From positions 248,001-312,000 of the forward strand of contig DATCMH010000022.1 in assembly GCA_036563505.1 (NCBI GenBank): a stretch of 64,000 nt of DNA, read 5' to 3'. Made by a program: the position numbers and the translations under genes. The DNA comes from DATCMH01 sp036563505. Its GTDB lineage: Bacteria; Pseudomonadota; Alphaproteobacteria; Rhizobiales; Beijerinckiaceae. Positions 25,644 to 34,233 of this stretch are shown one piece after another. The first letter of the stretch is position 1, and each line of letters opens with the position of its first letter. Below the pieces are notes generated by a model that was not told the origin of the DNA, did no database searches, and saw nothing but the letters and a program-made list of their open reading frames with translations.

Positions 25644-26837
25644 ATGAACGTCACTCCGATCCCGCCGCCCTCGTCGCAGGACTCAGTGCCGCTCGCCTCT
25701 CCCGCGTCCGCGCCCACCGCGCCGCCGCTGCCGGGCCAGGGCTTCATCAAGCTCTCGCCCCTCAACCGGCGGCGGCTCCAGAACTTCAAGGCCAACCGGC
25801 GTGGCGCCTGGTCGCTGTGGATCTTCGCTGTCGTCTTCGTGCTGAGCCTCTTCGCCGAGTTCCTCGCCAACGACCGGCCGATCCTCGCCTCCTACAAGGG
25901 CGAGCTCCTCGTGCCCGTCCTCGTCGACTACCCGGAGGAGAAGTTCGGCGGCTTCCTCGCCCGCACCGACTACCGCGACCCGGTGATCCGCGACGAGATC
26001 GCCAAGAACGGCTGGATGCTCTGGCCGCCGGTCCGCTTCGCCTACAACACCCACAACCTCGACCTGCCGGTCCCGGCCCCCGCGCCGCCGACCTGGATGC
26101 TCAAGGACGAGCAGTGCCGCACGATCGCCGAGCGCTCCGGCGGCAAGGGCTGCCGCGACATCGAGTGGAACTGGCTCGGCACCGACGACCAGGGCCGGGA
26201 CGTGGTGGCCCGCCTCATCTACGGTTTCCGTCTCTCCGTGCTGTTCGGCTTGGCGCTGGCGACGATCTCATCCGTCATCGGCGTGCTCGCGGGCGCGGTG
26301 CAGGGCTATTTCGGCGGCTGGACCGACCTCGTCTTTCAGCGCGTGATCGAGGTCTGGACCGCGATCCCGTCGCTCTACCTCCTCATCATCATCTCATCCA
26401 TCATCACGCCGAGCTTCTTCGTGCTGCTCGGCATCCTGCTCCTCTTCTCGTGGGTGTCGCTCGTCGGCGTCGTACGGGCCGAGTTCCTGCGCGCCCGCAA
26501 CTTCGAATACGTGCGCGCGGCCCGCGCGCTCGGGCTGTCCAACGCCACCATCATGTTCAAGCACCTGTTGCCCAACGCCATGGTGGCGACGCTGACCTTC
26601 CTGCCCTTCATCCTGAACGGCTCGATCACCACGCTGACATCGCTGGACTTCCTCGGCTTCGGCCTGCCCCCGGGCTCGCCCTCGCTCGGCGAACTGCTCG
26701 CTCAAGGAAAAGCCAACCTCCAGGCGCCCTGGCTCGGCCTCACGGGTTTCTTCGTCATCGCCTTCATGCTGAGCCTCCTCATCTTCGTCGGCGAGGCGGT
26801 GCGCGATGCGTTCGACCCCAGGAAGACGTTCACGTGA
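25644..26837 (+). CDS. yejE: peptide ABC transporter permease, YejE-like
   Basis: This is the 397-residue partner permease. Residues 1-35 are a proline-rich tail, followed by SPLNRRRLQNFKANRRGAWS and helix 1. A large periplasmic loop (about 75-180) includes GGFLARTDYRDPVI and WNWLGTDDQGRDV, the DppC/YejE hallmark. The coupling helix lies in VRAARALGLSNATIMFKHLL. The gene starts 4 bases after the yejB stop. In other bacteria the YejF ATPase follows directly; here a two-gene toxin-antitoxin-like unit comes in between. Confidence 0.93.
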   Translation: MNVTPIPPPSSQDSVPLASPASAPTAPPLPGQGFIKLSPLNRRRLQNFKANRRGAWSLWIFAVVFVLSLFAEFLANDRPILASYKGELLVPVLVDYPEEKFGGFLARTDYRDPVIRDEIAKNGWMLWPPVRFAYNTHNLDLPVPAPAPPTWMLKDEQCRTIAERSGGKGCRDIEWNWLGTDDQGRDVVARLIYGFRLSVLFGLALATISSVIGVLAGAVQGYFGGWTDLVFQRVIEVWTAIPSLYLLIIISSIITPSFFVLLGILLLFSWVSLVGVVRAEFLRARNFEYVRAARALGLSNATIMFKHLLPNAMVATLTFLPFILNGSITTLTSLDFLGFGLPPGSPSLGELLAQGKANLQAPWLGLTGFFVIAFMLSLLIFVGEAVRDAFDPRKTFT

Positions 26838-26870
26838 TGTGTTAGAGTGCGTTAGGCTTGGACATCCGAC

Positions 26871-27113
26871 ATGAACAAGATTTTTCGGCAGACGCTCCCC
26901 ATCTCGGAGTTGCCAAAGCGGTTGCGCGAGGAGTTCGGCTCGGATGCGACCGTTCGCGTCGTCGTCGAGGATGTTCGCGGCGAGCAGGAGCCACGCCGAC
27001 CGCCGACGGGTCACTTCTCGCGCTTCAAGCATCTGCGCCGGTCACACTTCACATCGAGCGCGGAGGTGGTGGATCACGTTCGAGCTCTGCGCGACGAGTG
27101 GCGTGATCGATGA
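26871..27113 (+). CDS. putative antitoxin of a PIN-type pair
   Basis: This is an 80-residue charged protein of no family I can name with certainty. It is placed directly before a PIN-domain gene and overlaps it by four bases, which is the usual order of an antitoxin and its toxin. The N-terminal half (ISELPKRLREEFGSDATVRV) could form a small DNA-binding or dimer unit, and the tail (HFTSSAEVVDHVRALRDEW) looks helical and could wrap the toxin. It begins 33 bases after yejE. The base composition of this gene and the next is visibly less GC-rich than the Yej genes around it, which suggests later acquisition. Confidence 0.65.
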   Translation: MNKIFRQTLPISELPKRLREEFGSDATVRVVVEDVRGEQEPRRPPTGHFSRFKHLRRSHFTSSAEVVDHVRALRDEWRDR

Positions 27114-27565
27114 CGTTCAGTCCAAAACTCTACTTGGATGCGAACGTCTTCATCACAGCCTACGAAACGACAGGAGCGCGATCGGATCATGCATGGTGGC
27201 TGCTCGACAGTGTCGAGAGCGGCGACGTTCGTGCGGTCACGAGCGAGCTCACCCTGGCCGAAATCCTCGTGAGGCCTTTACGGGAGCGGGCAGACGATCT
27301 CGCCGAGGCTTATCGAAGCGTCATTAGCGCGGCGTCGTCATTCGAGCTCGTTGCCGTGAGTCGAGATATCCTGATCGCGGCGGCTCGATTGCGCGCCGAT
27401 CATCGAGCCCTGAAGCTGCCGGATGCGATCCATGTTGCAACGGCCGCGGGGCAGCTCTGCCAAGCCTTCGTGACCGATGATCGCCGGATACCATTGCCGA
27501 GCGGGATGAGCTTGTTGGAGCTCGGGCCTCACACGCTTCAGCAAGCTTTCGAAGGGCGATCGTGA
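27110..27565 (+). CDS. PIN-domain ribonuclease toxin (VapC-like)
   Basis: This is a 151-residue PIN-domain protein, a metal-dependent RNase fold used by VapC toxins. The acidic residues of the active site are in place: Asp10 in LYLDANVFI, Glu51 in TLAEILVRP, Asp105 in KLPDAIHVATA and Asp123/Asp124 in FVTDDRRI. The ATG overlaps the antitoxin stop (ATGA), and its own stop overlaps the GTG start of yejF. The unit is thus inserted between yejE and yejF without any spacer. Expression probably follows the transporter operon, though a private promoter in the 33-base gap before the antitoxin cannot be excluded. Confidence 0.85.
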   Translation: MTFSPKLYLDANVFITAYETTGARSDHAWWLLDSVESGDVRAVTSELTLAEILVRPLRERADDLAEAYRSVISAASSFELVAVSRDILIAAARLRADHRALKLPDAIHVATAAGQLCQAFVTDDRRIPLPSGMSLLELGPHTLQQAFEGRS

Positions 27566-29196
27566 ACAGCCTGACCCCCCTCCTCTCCGTCCAGGACCTC
27601 TCTGTCGCCTTCCGCCAGGGCGGGCAGGATTCGCTCGCCGTCGACCGCGTGTCCTTCGACATCGCGCCGGGCGAGACCCTGGCGCTGGTCGGCGAGTCGG
27701 GCTCGGGCAAGTCCGTCTCGGCCCTCTCGGTGCTCAAGCTCCTGAACTACCCGGCGGCGCATCATCCTTCGGGCAAAATCCTGTTCAAGGGCAAGGACCT
27801 TCTCGGCCTCGGCGAGGACGAGATGCGAAAAGTGCGCGGCGACGACATCACCATGGTGTTCCAGGAGCCCATGACCTCGCTCAACCCGCTCCACACCATC
27901 GAGCGGCAGGTCGGCGAGATCCTCAAACTGCATAAGGGGCTCAACGACCGCGCCGCCCGCCGGCGGACGCTGGAACTCCTCGACCTCGTCGGCATCCGCG
28001 ACGCGGAGAGCCGGCTCGGCGCCTATCCGCACCAGCTCTCCGGCGGCCAGCGCCAGCGCGTGATGATCGCGATGAGCCTCGCCAACGAGCCCGACCTCCT
28101 CATCGCCGACGAGCCGACGACGGCGCTGGACGTCACGGTCCAGGCGCAAATCCTGAAGCTCCTGGCCGAGCTGAAGGGCCGGCTCGGCATGGCGATGCTC
28201 TTCATCACCCACGACCTCGGCATCGTGCGCAAAGTCGCCGACCGGGTCTGCGTCATGCTCAAAGGAAAGATCGTCGAGCACGGGCCGGTGGCCGAGGTCT
28301 TCGCCAACCCGCAGCACCCCTACACGCAGCGGCTCTTGGCCGCCGAACCGAGGGGCCGCGCGAACCCAGTCGCGCCGGGGGCTCCGACCGTGGTCGAGGC
28401 CGGCCCCGTGAAGGTGTGGTTCCCGATCAAGAAGGGTTTTCTGCGCAAGACCGTGGGCCACGTGAAGGCGGTTGACGGCGTCTCGATCCGGGTGCGCGAA
28501 GGCGAGACGCTGGGCGTCGTCGGCGAGTCGGGCTCCGGCAAGACGACGTTGGGTCTCGCCATCCTGCGCCTCATCCGGTCCGACGGACCGATCGTCGTGC
28601 TCGGGCGCCGCGTTGACGGCATGAGCGCGGGCGAGATCCGCCCCATGCGCCGCGACATGCAGGTGGTGTTCCAGGACCCCTACGGCTCCCTCTCGCCCCG
28701 CCTCTCGGTGGCCGAGATCGTCGAGGAAGGGCTGGTGGTGCAGAAGAAGGGTCTTTCAACGCCGGAGCGGCGGGAGATCGTCGCCCGCGCGCTGCACGAC
28801 GTCGGCCTCGATCCGGCGGCGATGGACCGCTACCCGCACGAGTTCTCCGGCGGCCAGCGCCAGCGCATCGCGATCGCCCGCGCCATGGCCCTCGAGCCGC
28901 GCTTCGTCATGCTCGACGAACCCACGTCGGCCCTCGACATGTCCGTCCAGGCCCAGATCGTCGAGCTCCTGCGCGACCTTCAGGCCCGGCGCAACCTCGC
29001 CTACCTCTTCATCAGCCACGACCTGAAGGTGGTGCGCGCGCTCGCCAACCACGTCGTCGTGATGCAGAACGGGCGCGTCGTGGAGGAGGGGCCGGCGGAC
29101 AACATCTTCGCCGCCCCGAAGACCGACTACACGCGCGCGCTGTTCGCCGCCGCCTTCAACCTCGAGGCCGCCGGCAGCGCCGTGGTGCGGGAATAG
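27562..29196 (+). CDS. yejF: peptide ABC transporter ATPase with two nucleotide-binding domains, YejF-like
   Basis: This is a 544-residue fused dimer of ABC ATPases powering the Yej permeases. Walker A sites are GESGSGKS (residues 44-51) and GESGSGKT (about 321-328). Each half also has an LSGGQRQR or FSGGQRQR signature, a Walker B (LLIADEPTTALD, FVMLDEPTSALD) and a switch histidine (FITHDLG, FISHDLK). The C-terminal end of each half holds an oligopeptide-type extension (PQHPYTQRLLAAEP in the first). The GTG start overlaps the PIN toxin stop. It is followed after 2 bases by deoB, so the transporter transcript may include deoB. Confidence 0.94.
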   Translation: MNSLTPLLSVQDLSVAFRQGGQDSLAVDRVSFDIAPGETLALVGESGSGKSVSALSVLKLLNYPAAHHPSGKILFKGKDLLGLGEDEMRKVRGDDITMVFQEPMTSLNPLHTIERQVGEILKLHKGLNDRAARRRTLELLDLVGIRDAESRLGAYPHQLSGGQRQRVMIAMSLANEPDLLIADEPTTALDVTVQAQILKLLAELKGRLGMAMLFITHDLGIVRKVADRVCVMLKGKIVEHGPVAEVFANPQHPYTQRLLAAEPRGRANPVAPGAPTVVEAGPVKVWFPIKKGFLRKTVGHVKAVDGVSIRVREGETLGVVGESGSGKTTLGLAILRLIRSDGPIVVLGRRVDGMSAGEIRPMRRDMQVVFQDPYGSLSPRLSVAEIVEEGLVVQKKGLSTPERREIVARALHDVGLDPAAMDRYPHEFSGGQRQRIAIARAMALEPRFVMLDEPTSALDMSVQAQIVELLRDLQARRNLAYLFISHDLKVVRALANHVVVMQNGRVVEEGPADNIFAAPKTDYTRALFAAAFNLEAAGSAVVRE

Positions 29197-29198
29197 GA

Positions 29199-30419
29199 AT
29201 GGCCCGGGCGCTCCTCATCGTCCTCGATTCCGTCGGCGTCGGCGGCGCGGAAGACGCCGCTTCTTACGGTGATGCCGGCGCCGACACGCTCGGCCATGTC
29301 GCGGAGGCCTGCTTCGACGGGCGCGGCGACCGGGTCGGCCTGCGCGAAGGGCCCTTGCACCTGCCGAACCTCGCGGCCCTGGGGCTGGGCCTGGCGGCGC
29401 AAGCCTCGACGGGACGCCTGCCGCCGAACCTCGAGCCTTTCGGCAGGCCCGCCGGTGCTTACGGCTACGGCGTCGAGCGCTCGAAGGGCAAGGACACGCC
29501 CTCCGGGCATTGGGAGATCGCCGGCTGTCCCGTCGCCTTCGACTGGGGCTACTTCCCGACAAGCGTGCCGTGCTTCCCGCCTGCCCTCATCGAGGCCCTG
29601 ATCCGCGAGGCGGGGCTGCCCGGTATCCTCGGCGACCGGCACGCCTCGGGAATGACGATCATCGAGGAGCTCGGCGCAGAGCACATGCGGACGGGCCAGC
29701 CCATCTGCTACACCTCCGTCGACTCCGTCTTCCAGATCGCGGCGCACGAGGAGACGTTCGGGCTGGAGCGCCTCTACGCGGCGTGCCAGGTCGCCCGGCG
29801 CCTGTGCGATCCGCTCAAGATCGGCCGTGTCATCGCCCGGCCCTTCGTCGGCGCGCCCGAGACCGGCTTCATCCGCACCGGCAACCGCAAGGACTACGCG
29901 GTCGCGCCCCCCGCCGACACGCTCCTTGACGTGCTGGCGCGCGAGGGGCGCTCCGTCGTGACGGTCGGCAAGATCGGCGACATCTTCGCCCACCGGGCCA
30001 CGGGGCAGGAGGTGAAGCCGCACGGCAACGACGCCTGCCTTACGGCAGCCCTCGACGCGATGCGGGAGTTGCCCGAGGGCGGCTTCGTCTTCGCCAACCT
30101 CGTGGATTTCGACACCGAGTTCGGCCACCGCCGCGACGTGCCGGGCTACGCCGCGGCGCTGGAGGCCTTCGACGCCAGGGTGCCCGAACTCTGGGCAGCT
30201 TTGCGCGAGGGTGATCTGTGCGTCATCACCGCCGACCACGGCAACGACCCGACCTGGGCCGGCACGGACCACACGCGGGAGCACGCGCCCATCCTCGCCT
30301 TTGGGCCGGGGCGGCCGGGCGGGGAAATGGGACGGCGCGAGAGCTTCGCCGATATCGGCGCGACGCTCGCCGCCCATCTCGGGCTCCCGGCGCTGGCTGC
30401 GGGCCGGAGCTGGCTCTGA
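29199..30419 (+). CDS. deoB: phosphopentomutase
   Basis: This 406-residue enzyme interconverts ribose (or deoxyribose) 1-phosphate and 5-phosphate in nucleoside salvage. It belongs to the alkaline phosphatase superfamily. Metal and catalytic motifs are visible in LLIVLDSVGVGGAED at the N-terminus, SKGKDTPSGHWEI (the phosphorylated threonine region), the VGKIGDIFAHR loop, and TADHGNDPTWAGTDHTREH near the C-terminus. Length fits the family. It starts 2 bases after yejF. Pairing with a peptide transporter has no obvious metabolic logic and may only reflect shared transcription. Confidence 0.95.
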   Translation: MARALLIVLDSVGVGGAEDAASYGDAGADTLGHVAEACFDGRGDRVGLREGPLHLPNLAALGLGLAAQASTGRLPPNLEPFGRPAGAYGYGVERSKGKDTPSGHWEIAGCPVAFDWGYFPTSVPCFPPALIEALIREAGLPGILGDRHASGMTIIEELGAEHMRTGQPICYTSVDSVFQIAAHEETFGLERLYAACQVARRLCDPLKIGRVIARPFVGAPETGFIRTGNRKDYAVAPPADTLLDVLAREGRSVVTVGKIGDIFAHRATGQEVKPHGNDACLTAALDAMRELPEGGFVFANLVDFDTEFGHRRDVPGYAAALEAFDARVPELWAALREGDLCVITADHGNDPTWAGTDHTREHAPILAFGPGRPGGEMGRRESFADIGATLAAHLGLPALAAGRSWL

Positions 30420-30549
30420 GCCGGACCGCGCGAGGGTTTCTGGTCTTGATGCGCGGGGCAGAGCATTCGACGTGGCCGTCATCCGGCTGTGGCGCCGAAT
30501 GACGCGCCCGAGCGGGTTGAGTCTCGAAGAAGCGCTCGCCAGCCCGCCG

Positions 30550-31722
30550 TCATCCAGCAGCGTCCGCCGAAGGCGCTTGACGGCTCGGCCGAGCCGGCGC
30601 TGGCAGGAAGGCGATCAGGGCCGCGAGGCCCGCGCAAACCGTCGCCGCAGCCGTGACCGAACCGAACCCGAGCCCCTCGTACAGGATGCCGAAGAACCAA
30701 GCGCCGAGCAGCGCGCCGGCGTAGGAGGTCGCGCTGTTCAGCGCCAGCACCGACCCCCGAGCCTCGGGAGCCGCTCGCGTCAGGCGCAGCACGATAATGT
30801 TCAGGCCGAAGTGGTTGGCGAACCCCCAGGCCGCCGACAGGAGCAGGATGGTCGGAACCGTCGCCAGAGCCGGGGACATGGCCGCGTAGACGAGGGCGAC
30901 CGTGGCGAGCACCCAAGGGAACGGGCGCGTCGCGCCGATGCGGTCGACGGCGCGATCCGCGCACGCCCCCAGGCCGAAGCCGATTCCGTAGGCCAGGACG
31001 ACCCGCCCAGCCTCGGACGCGCTCAAACCCAGATGCCGGCGCACGTGGTCGCCCAGATAGGCATACACCCCGTAGAAGGCCGTCATGAACAGAAGGCACA
31101 CCAGGAGAAGGGGCAGGACCTCCGGCCGGCGCAGCACCTCGTGCGTTCTCGCGCCCGATGAGCGGATTTCGACCCGAAGCGGCTGCCGCGCGAGGAGGAT
31201 GCTCGCGATCAGGAGCAGTGCGGCGAACCCGAGATAGCTGGCGCGCCATGAGAACGCGCCGGCGACGTAGGCCGAGGCCGGAACCCCGGCGACCAACGAC
31301 AGCGACCAGCCCGTGAGGACGCGGCCCAGGGTCTCCGCACCCCGTCCTTCCGGAGCGATGGCCGTGGCCAGTGCATAGGTGGCCGGCAGGATGACGCCGG
31401 CGAGAGCGCCGGCCGCCCCCTGGGCCAAGGCAAGCCATTCCACCTGCGTCGCCCCGGCGCTCGCGAGCATGGCGAGAGCGAGGCCTGCCAGCCCGCCGAC
31501 CAGAAGCTTTTCCGGCCCATACCGGTCGACCAATCCTCCGAGGCAGAGAGCCGACAGCGCGGTCGCCCCGCCATAAGCCGCGTTCGCCCTCGCGACCGCC
31601 ACGGGCGTCGCCCCGAGATCGGCCGCGACGTCGCTGAGAATGGGACTCAAGGCGAGCGAGTTGGAGCCCACGACGGCGACCCCGAGCATCAGCAGCCAGA
31701 CAAGATCGGGGGACCTGCTCAT
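30550..31722 (-). CDS. MFS efflux transporter (DHA1/AraJ-like)
   Basis: This is a 12-helix major facilitator of about 390 residues. Motif A is in GGLVDRYGPEKLLVGG, and the drug-antiporter motif C is suggested by WSLSLVAGVPASAYVAGAFS. The ATG at 31722 (MSRSPDLVW) follows GGGAA; an ATG 14 codons earlier is possible. It is divergent from an Lrp/AsnC regulator, with only about 70 bases between the starts. In that arrangement the regulator usually controls an amino-acid or metabolite exporter. About 130 bases without a gene separate it from deoB. Confidence 0.88.
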   Translation of the reverse strand: MSRSPDLVWLLMLGVAVVGSNSLALSPILSDVAADLGATPVAVARANAAYGGATALSALCLGGLVDRYGPEKLLVGGLAGLALAMLASAGATQVEWLALAQGAAGALAGVILPATYALATAIAPEGRGAETLGRVLTGWSLSLVAGVPASAYVAGAFSWRASYLGFAALLLIASILLARQPLRVEIRSSGARTHEVLRRPEVLPLLLVCLLFMTAFYGVYAYLGDHVRRHLGLSASEAGRVVLAYGIGFGLGACADRAVDRIGATRPFPWVLATVALVYAAMSPALATVPTILLLSAAWGFANHFGLNIIVLRLTRAAPEARGSVLALNSATSYAGALLGAWFFGILYEGLGFGSVTAAATVCAGLAALIAFLPAPARPSRQAPSADAAG

Positions 31723-31754
31723 CGGTTGATTCCCGTTGGAACTAAGGGCAGTTT

Positions 31755-31773
31755 TGCCGAACAACGTTTGGCA
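31755..31773. promoter_or_regulatory. imperfect palindrome in the MFS/Lrp divergent promoter
   Basis: A 19-base inverted repeat (TGCCGAAC-AAC-GTTTGGCA, one mismatch between arms) lies between the two divergent starts. Its size and position suit an Lrp-type dimer site, so it may be the operator through which the regulator controls itself and the exporter. Confidence 0.45.
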
Positions 31774-31791
31774 TCAAGACGGGATTGATCG

Positions 31792-32352
31792 ATGGATCGA
31801 AATACGAATAGGCTTCGGCGCCGAACCTCGATCACCGCGCCAATCGACGCCGTCGACCGAAAGCTGTTAGGGCTCCTGGCGGAGGACGCGACCCTGTCCT
31901 ACGCGGAGCTGGGCCGGCGCATGAACCTGTCGCCGCCTGCCGTGCATGAGCGGGTGAAGCGGTTGAAGGAGACCGGCGTGATCAGGCGTACGGCCGCGGT
32001 GCTCGACCCAGACCTCGTTGGGAAGCCGCTGCTCGCCTTCGTTCACGTCGACACGGCCGGATGGGGCAAGACGCCCGCCATGATGCGCCTCTCCGAGCTG
32101 CCGGAGGTGGAGGAAATCCACGCCGTGACGGGCGACGCCTGCCTCATCCTGAAGGTGCGGACGGTCGGCCCTGCAGCGCTCGAAGACCTGCTCGCCCACA
32201 TCTACGCGGTTCCGGGCGTGCGGGGCACGCGCAGCTACATCGCCCTTCGCACGCATCTCGAGCGCGGCACGCCGGCGGAGATCGGCCTCGATGGCCGTGC
32301 GGCCGTCGACGCGCCGGAGGCGCTTCGCTCCAACGTGGATGCTGGTGCGTGA
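31792..32352 (+). CDS. Lrp/AsnC-family transcriptional regulator
   Basis: This is a 186-residue regulator. Residues about 17-78 are the AsnC winged helix (IDAVDRKLLGLLAEDATLSY, then SPPAVHERVKRLKETGVI). Residues about 85-160 are the RAM ligand domain (LLAFVHVDTAGWG, VEEIHAVTGDACLILKVRT). The N-terminal 16 residues are arginine-rich and the last 25 extend beyond the usual length. It is divergent from an MFS exporter, which is the probable target. Regulators of this family respond to amino acids or related metabolites. Confidence 0.92.
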   Translation: MDRNTNRLRRRTSITAPIDAVDRKLLGLLAEDATLSYAELGRRMNLSPPAVHERVKRLKETGVIRRTAAVLDPDLVGKPLLAFVHVDTAGWGKTPAMMRLSELPEVEEIHAVTGDACLILKVRTVGPAALEDLLAHIYAVPGVRGTRSYIALRTHLERGTPAEIGLDGRAAVDAPEALRSNVDAGA

Positions 32353-32379
32353 TGGGAGATCGGCTTCGTGCTGAGCTCT

Positions 32380-33216
32380 CTACTCCGTCGAGAGTCCTTT
32401 AGCGCGCAGGAAGGCGCCGAAATCGGCCCGGTGAGGCGTCGCGTACTGGCGCGCCTTGTCTTCGGACCAGCCGTAGAAGGGGGCCTCGCCCCAGAACTCC
32501 GGATCGCGCTGCTTGGCGTAAGGCTGCACCCCGGCGCGGCGGCGGTCGTATGCTGCGATGCCCGCTGCGAGGTCGCCCTCGGCGTAGCGGTTCTCGTGCA
32601 TCGTCATCGACAGCGGCAGGCGCGGGCTCAAGCTGCCCGCGTCAGCGGGCCAGCCAAGGCAGAGGCCGGCGAAGGGCGCCACCTTGTCCGGAAGGCCGAG
32701 CCACTCGGACATGAGGGCCGCGTGGTCGCGAATCTCGCTGATCGGGCAGCCGCCAAGACCCATCGCCTCCGCGGCGACGAGAGCCGTCGCCAGCGCGATG
32801 GCGGCGTCGCCCGTCGCGTTGAAGAGCAGATCCAGGTGGTCGTTCGGGAAAGGTTTTCCTCGCAGCGCGGCAAGCGCCGGCAGCCGCCGGCCGTTCAGGC
32901 AGACGACGAGGAAGGCCGGCGCCTCGCCGACCCAAGGCATGTGGGGCAGGAGCGCCGCGATCCGGACGCGCAGGTCCGGATCGGAGACGATGACGATGTC
33001 GCGTTGCTGCAGGTCGCTCTTTGAGGGAGCCGACAGCGCGAGCGCGCAGACGAGGCGCACGAGGGCCGGATCGACCGGTGCGTCGCGGTAGAGGCGACAG
33101 ACGCGATGCGCGGCGATCCCGGCCAGCGCGTCGAGACCGGCTGTGCCGTCCGGCACCGCGACGGCCTCGCCGAAGCGGGCGGCGAGGACGGTCTCGATCG
33201 CGGCCGCCTCGCTCAT
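32380..33216 (-). CDS. nitroreductase-family flavoprotein (NfsA-like)
   Basis: This is a 278-residue FMN-dependent reductase. FMN-site features are SAPSKSDLQQRD near residue 70, GDAAIALATALVAAEAMGLG in the core, and PFAGLCLGWPAD followed by RLPLSM, which resembles NfsA/flavin-reductase P enzymes more than NfsB. It would reduce nitro groups, quinones or an activated double bond with NAD(P)H. The start at 33216 overlaps the stop of the Bug gene by four bases, so it is the last gene of a four-gene reverse-strand operon with two Bug receptors and a TPP enzyme. Confidence 0.86.
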   Translation of the reverse strand: MSEAAAIETVLAARFGEAVAVPDGTAGLDALAGIAAHRVCRLYRDAPVDPALVRLVCALALSAPSKSDLQQRDIVIVSDPDLRVRIAALLPHMPWVGEAPAFLVVCLNGRRLPALAALRGKPFPNDHLDLLFNATGDAAIALATALVAAEAMGLGGCPISEIRDHAALMSEWLGLPDKVAPFAGLCLGWPADAGSLSPRLPLSMTMHENRYAEGDLAAGIAAYDRRRAGVQPYAKQRDPEFWGEAPFYGWSEDKARQYATPHRADFGAFLRAKGLSTE

Positions 33217-34175
33217 GGGGCGGTGATGCCGGCCTTCTCCACCACCGGCCCCCATTTCTGGAGCTCGGAGCGGATGAAGCCGCCGAACGCCTCGCCCGCG
33301 AGCGTGCTCGGCACGGCGCTGAGTTTCTTCAGCCGGCTCTGCACCTCGGGGTCCCGACCGATGGCCGCCATCTCGGCGGTGAGCTTGTCGGCGATGTCCT
33401 GCGGGAGGCCGGCGGGCGCGACGAAGCCGAACCAGGTCAGGGCCTCGAAGCCCGGCAGGCTCTCGGCCAGCGTCGGGACGTCCGGGATGTCTTCCAGGCG
33501 CTGGAGGGCGCTCACCCCGATCGGGCGCACGTTGCCCGCCTGGACCTGCGGCACGGCGCTCGCGGCGTTGTCGCAGGCGACCTTGACGTGACCGGCGAGC
33601 ACGTCCTGCATGACTTGGTTCGAGGCGCGGTAGGCGACGTGGGGGAGCTTGACGCCCGTCTGCGCCATCAGGAGCTCCATGCACAGATGGAGCGAGGTGC
33701 CCACCCCTGAGCTGGCGAAACTTTCCTTGCCCGGATTAGCCTTCAGATAGCTCACGAGCTCGGGCAGATTCTTGGCCGGGATTGAGGGATGGACGACCAG
33801 CACGTTGGGCTGGGTCGCCATCAGGAAGAGGGGCTTGAGATCCTTCACCGGATCGAAGGGCATCCGCTCCTTATAGACGTGCGGGTTGATCGCGATAGTG
33901 ACCGAGGCGACGCCGATGGCGTAGCCGTCGGGCACCGCCCGGGCCGTCGCCTGGACGCCCATGTTGCCGCCGGCCCCCGTCCGGTTCTCGATGACGAACT
34001 GCTGGCCTAAGCGCTGAGACAGTTTTTCCGCGAAGATGCGGCCCAAGGAATCGGCCGTGCCGCCGGCCGCGAAGGGCACGAAGACCGTCACGGGCCGCGA
34101 CGGGTAGGTTTGCGCGAGGGCCGGCGCGGCCAGCGCTGCCAGGGCGAGGGCGAGAAGCCCCGTTTTTCCGATCAT
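33213..34175 (-). CDS. Bug/TctC-type periplasmic binding protein
   Basis: This is a 320-residue Bug receptor with a clear Sec leader (MIGKTGLLALALAALAAPAL, then AQ). The core shows YPSRPVTVFVPFAAGGTADS, ENRTGAGGNMG, SFASSGVGTSLHLCMELL and HVAYRASNQVMQDVLAGH. The ATG at 34175 is preceded by AGGAGGAA. It sits between the nitroreductase (four-base overlap) and the TPP enzyme (58-base gap). Two different Bug receptors in one operon suggest two related ligands or one duplicated function. No membrane subunits are present. Confidence 0.93.
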   Translation of the reverse strand: MIGKTGLLALALAALAAPALAQTYPSRPVTVFVPFAAGGTADSLGRIFAEKLSQRLGQQFVIENRTGAGGNMGVQATARAVPDGYAIGVASVTIAINPHVYKERMPFDPVKDLKPLFLMATQPNVLVVHPSIPAKNLPELVSYLKANPGKESFASSGVGTSLHLCMELLMAQTGVKLPHVAYRASNQVMQDVLAGHVKVACDNAASAVPQVQAGNVRPIGVSALQRLEDIPDVPTLAESLPGFEALTWFGFVAPAGLPQDIADKLTAEMAAIGRDPEVQSRLKKLSAVPSTLAGEAFGGFIRSELQKWGPVVEKAGITAP

Positions 34176-34233
34176 GGCGTTTCCTCCTGAGAGACGGCTC
34201 CGGTTCTGGCGAGGAGCTTTCGTCTCGTGAGTG

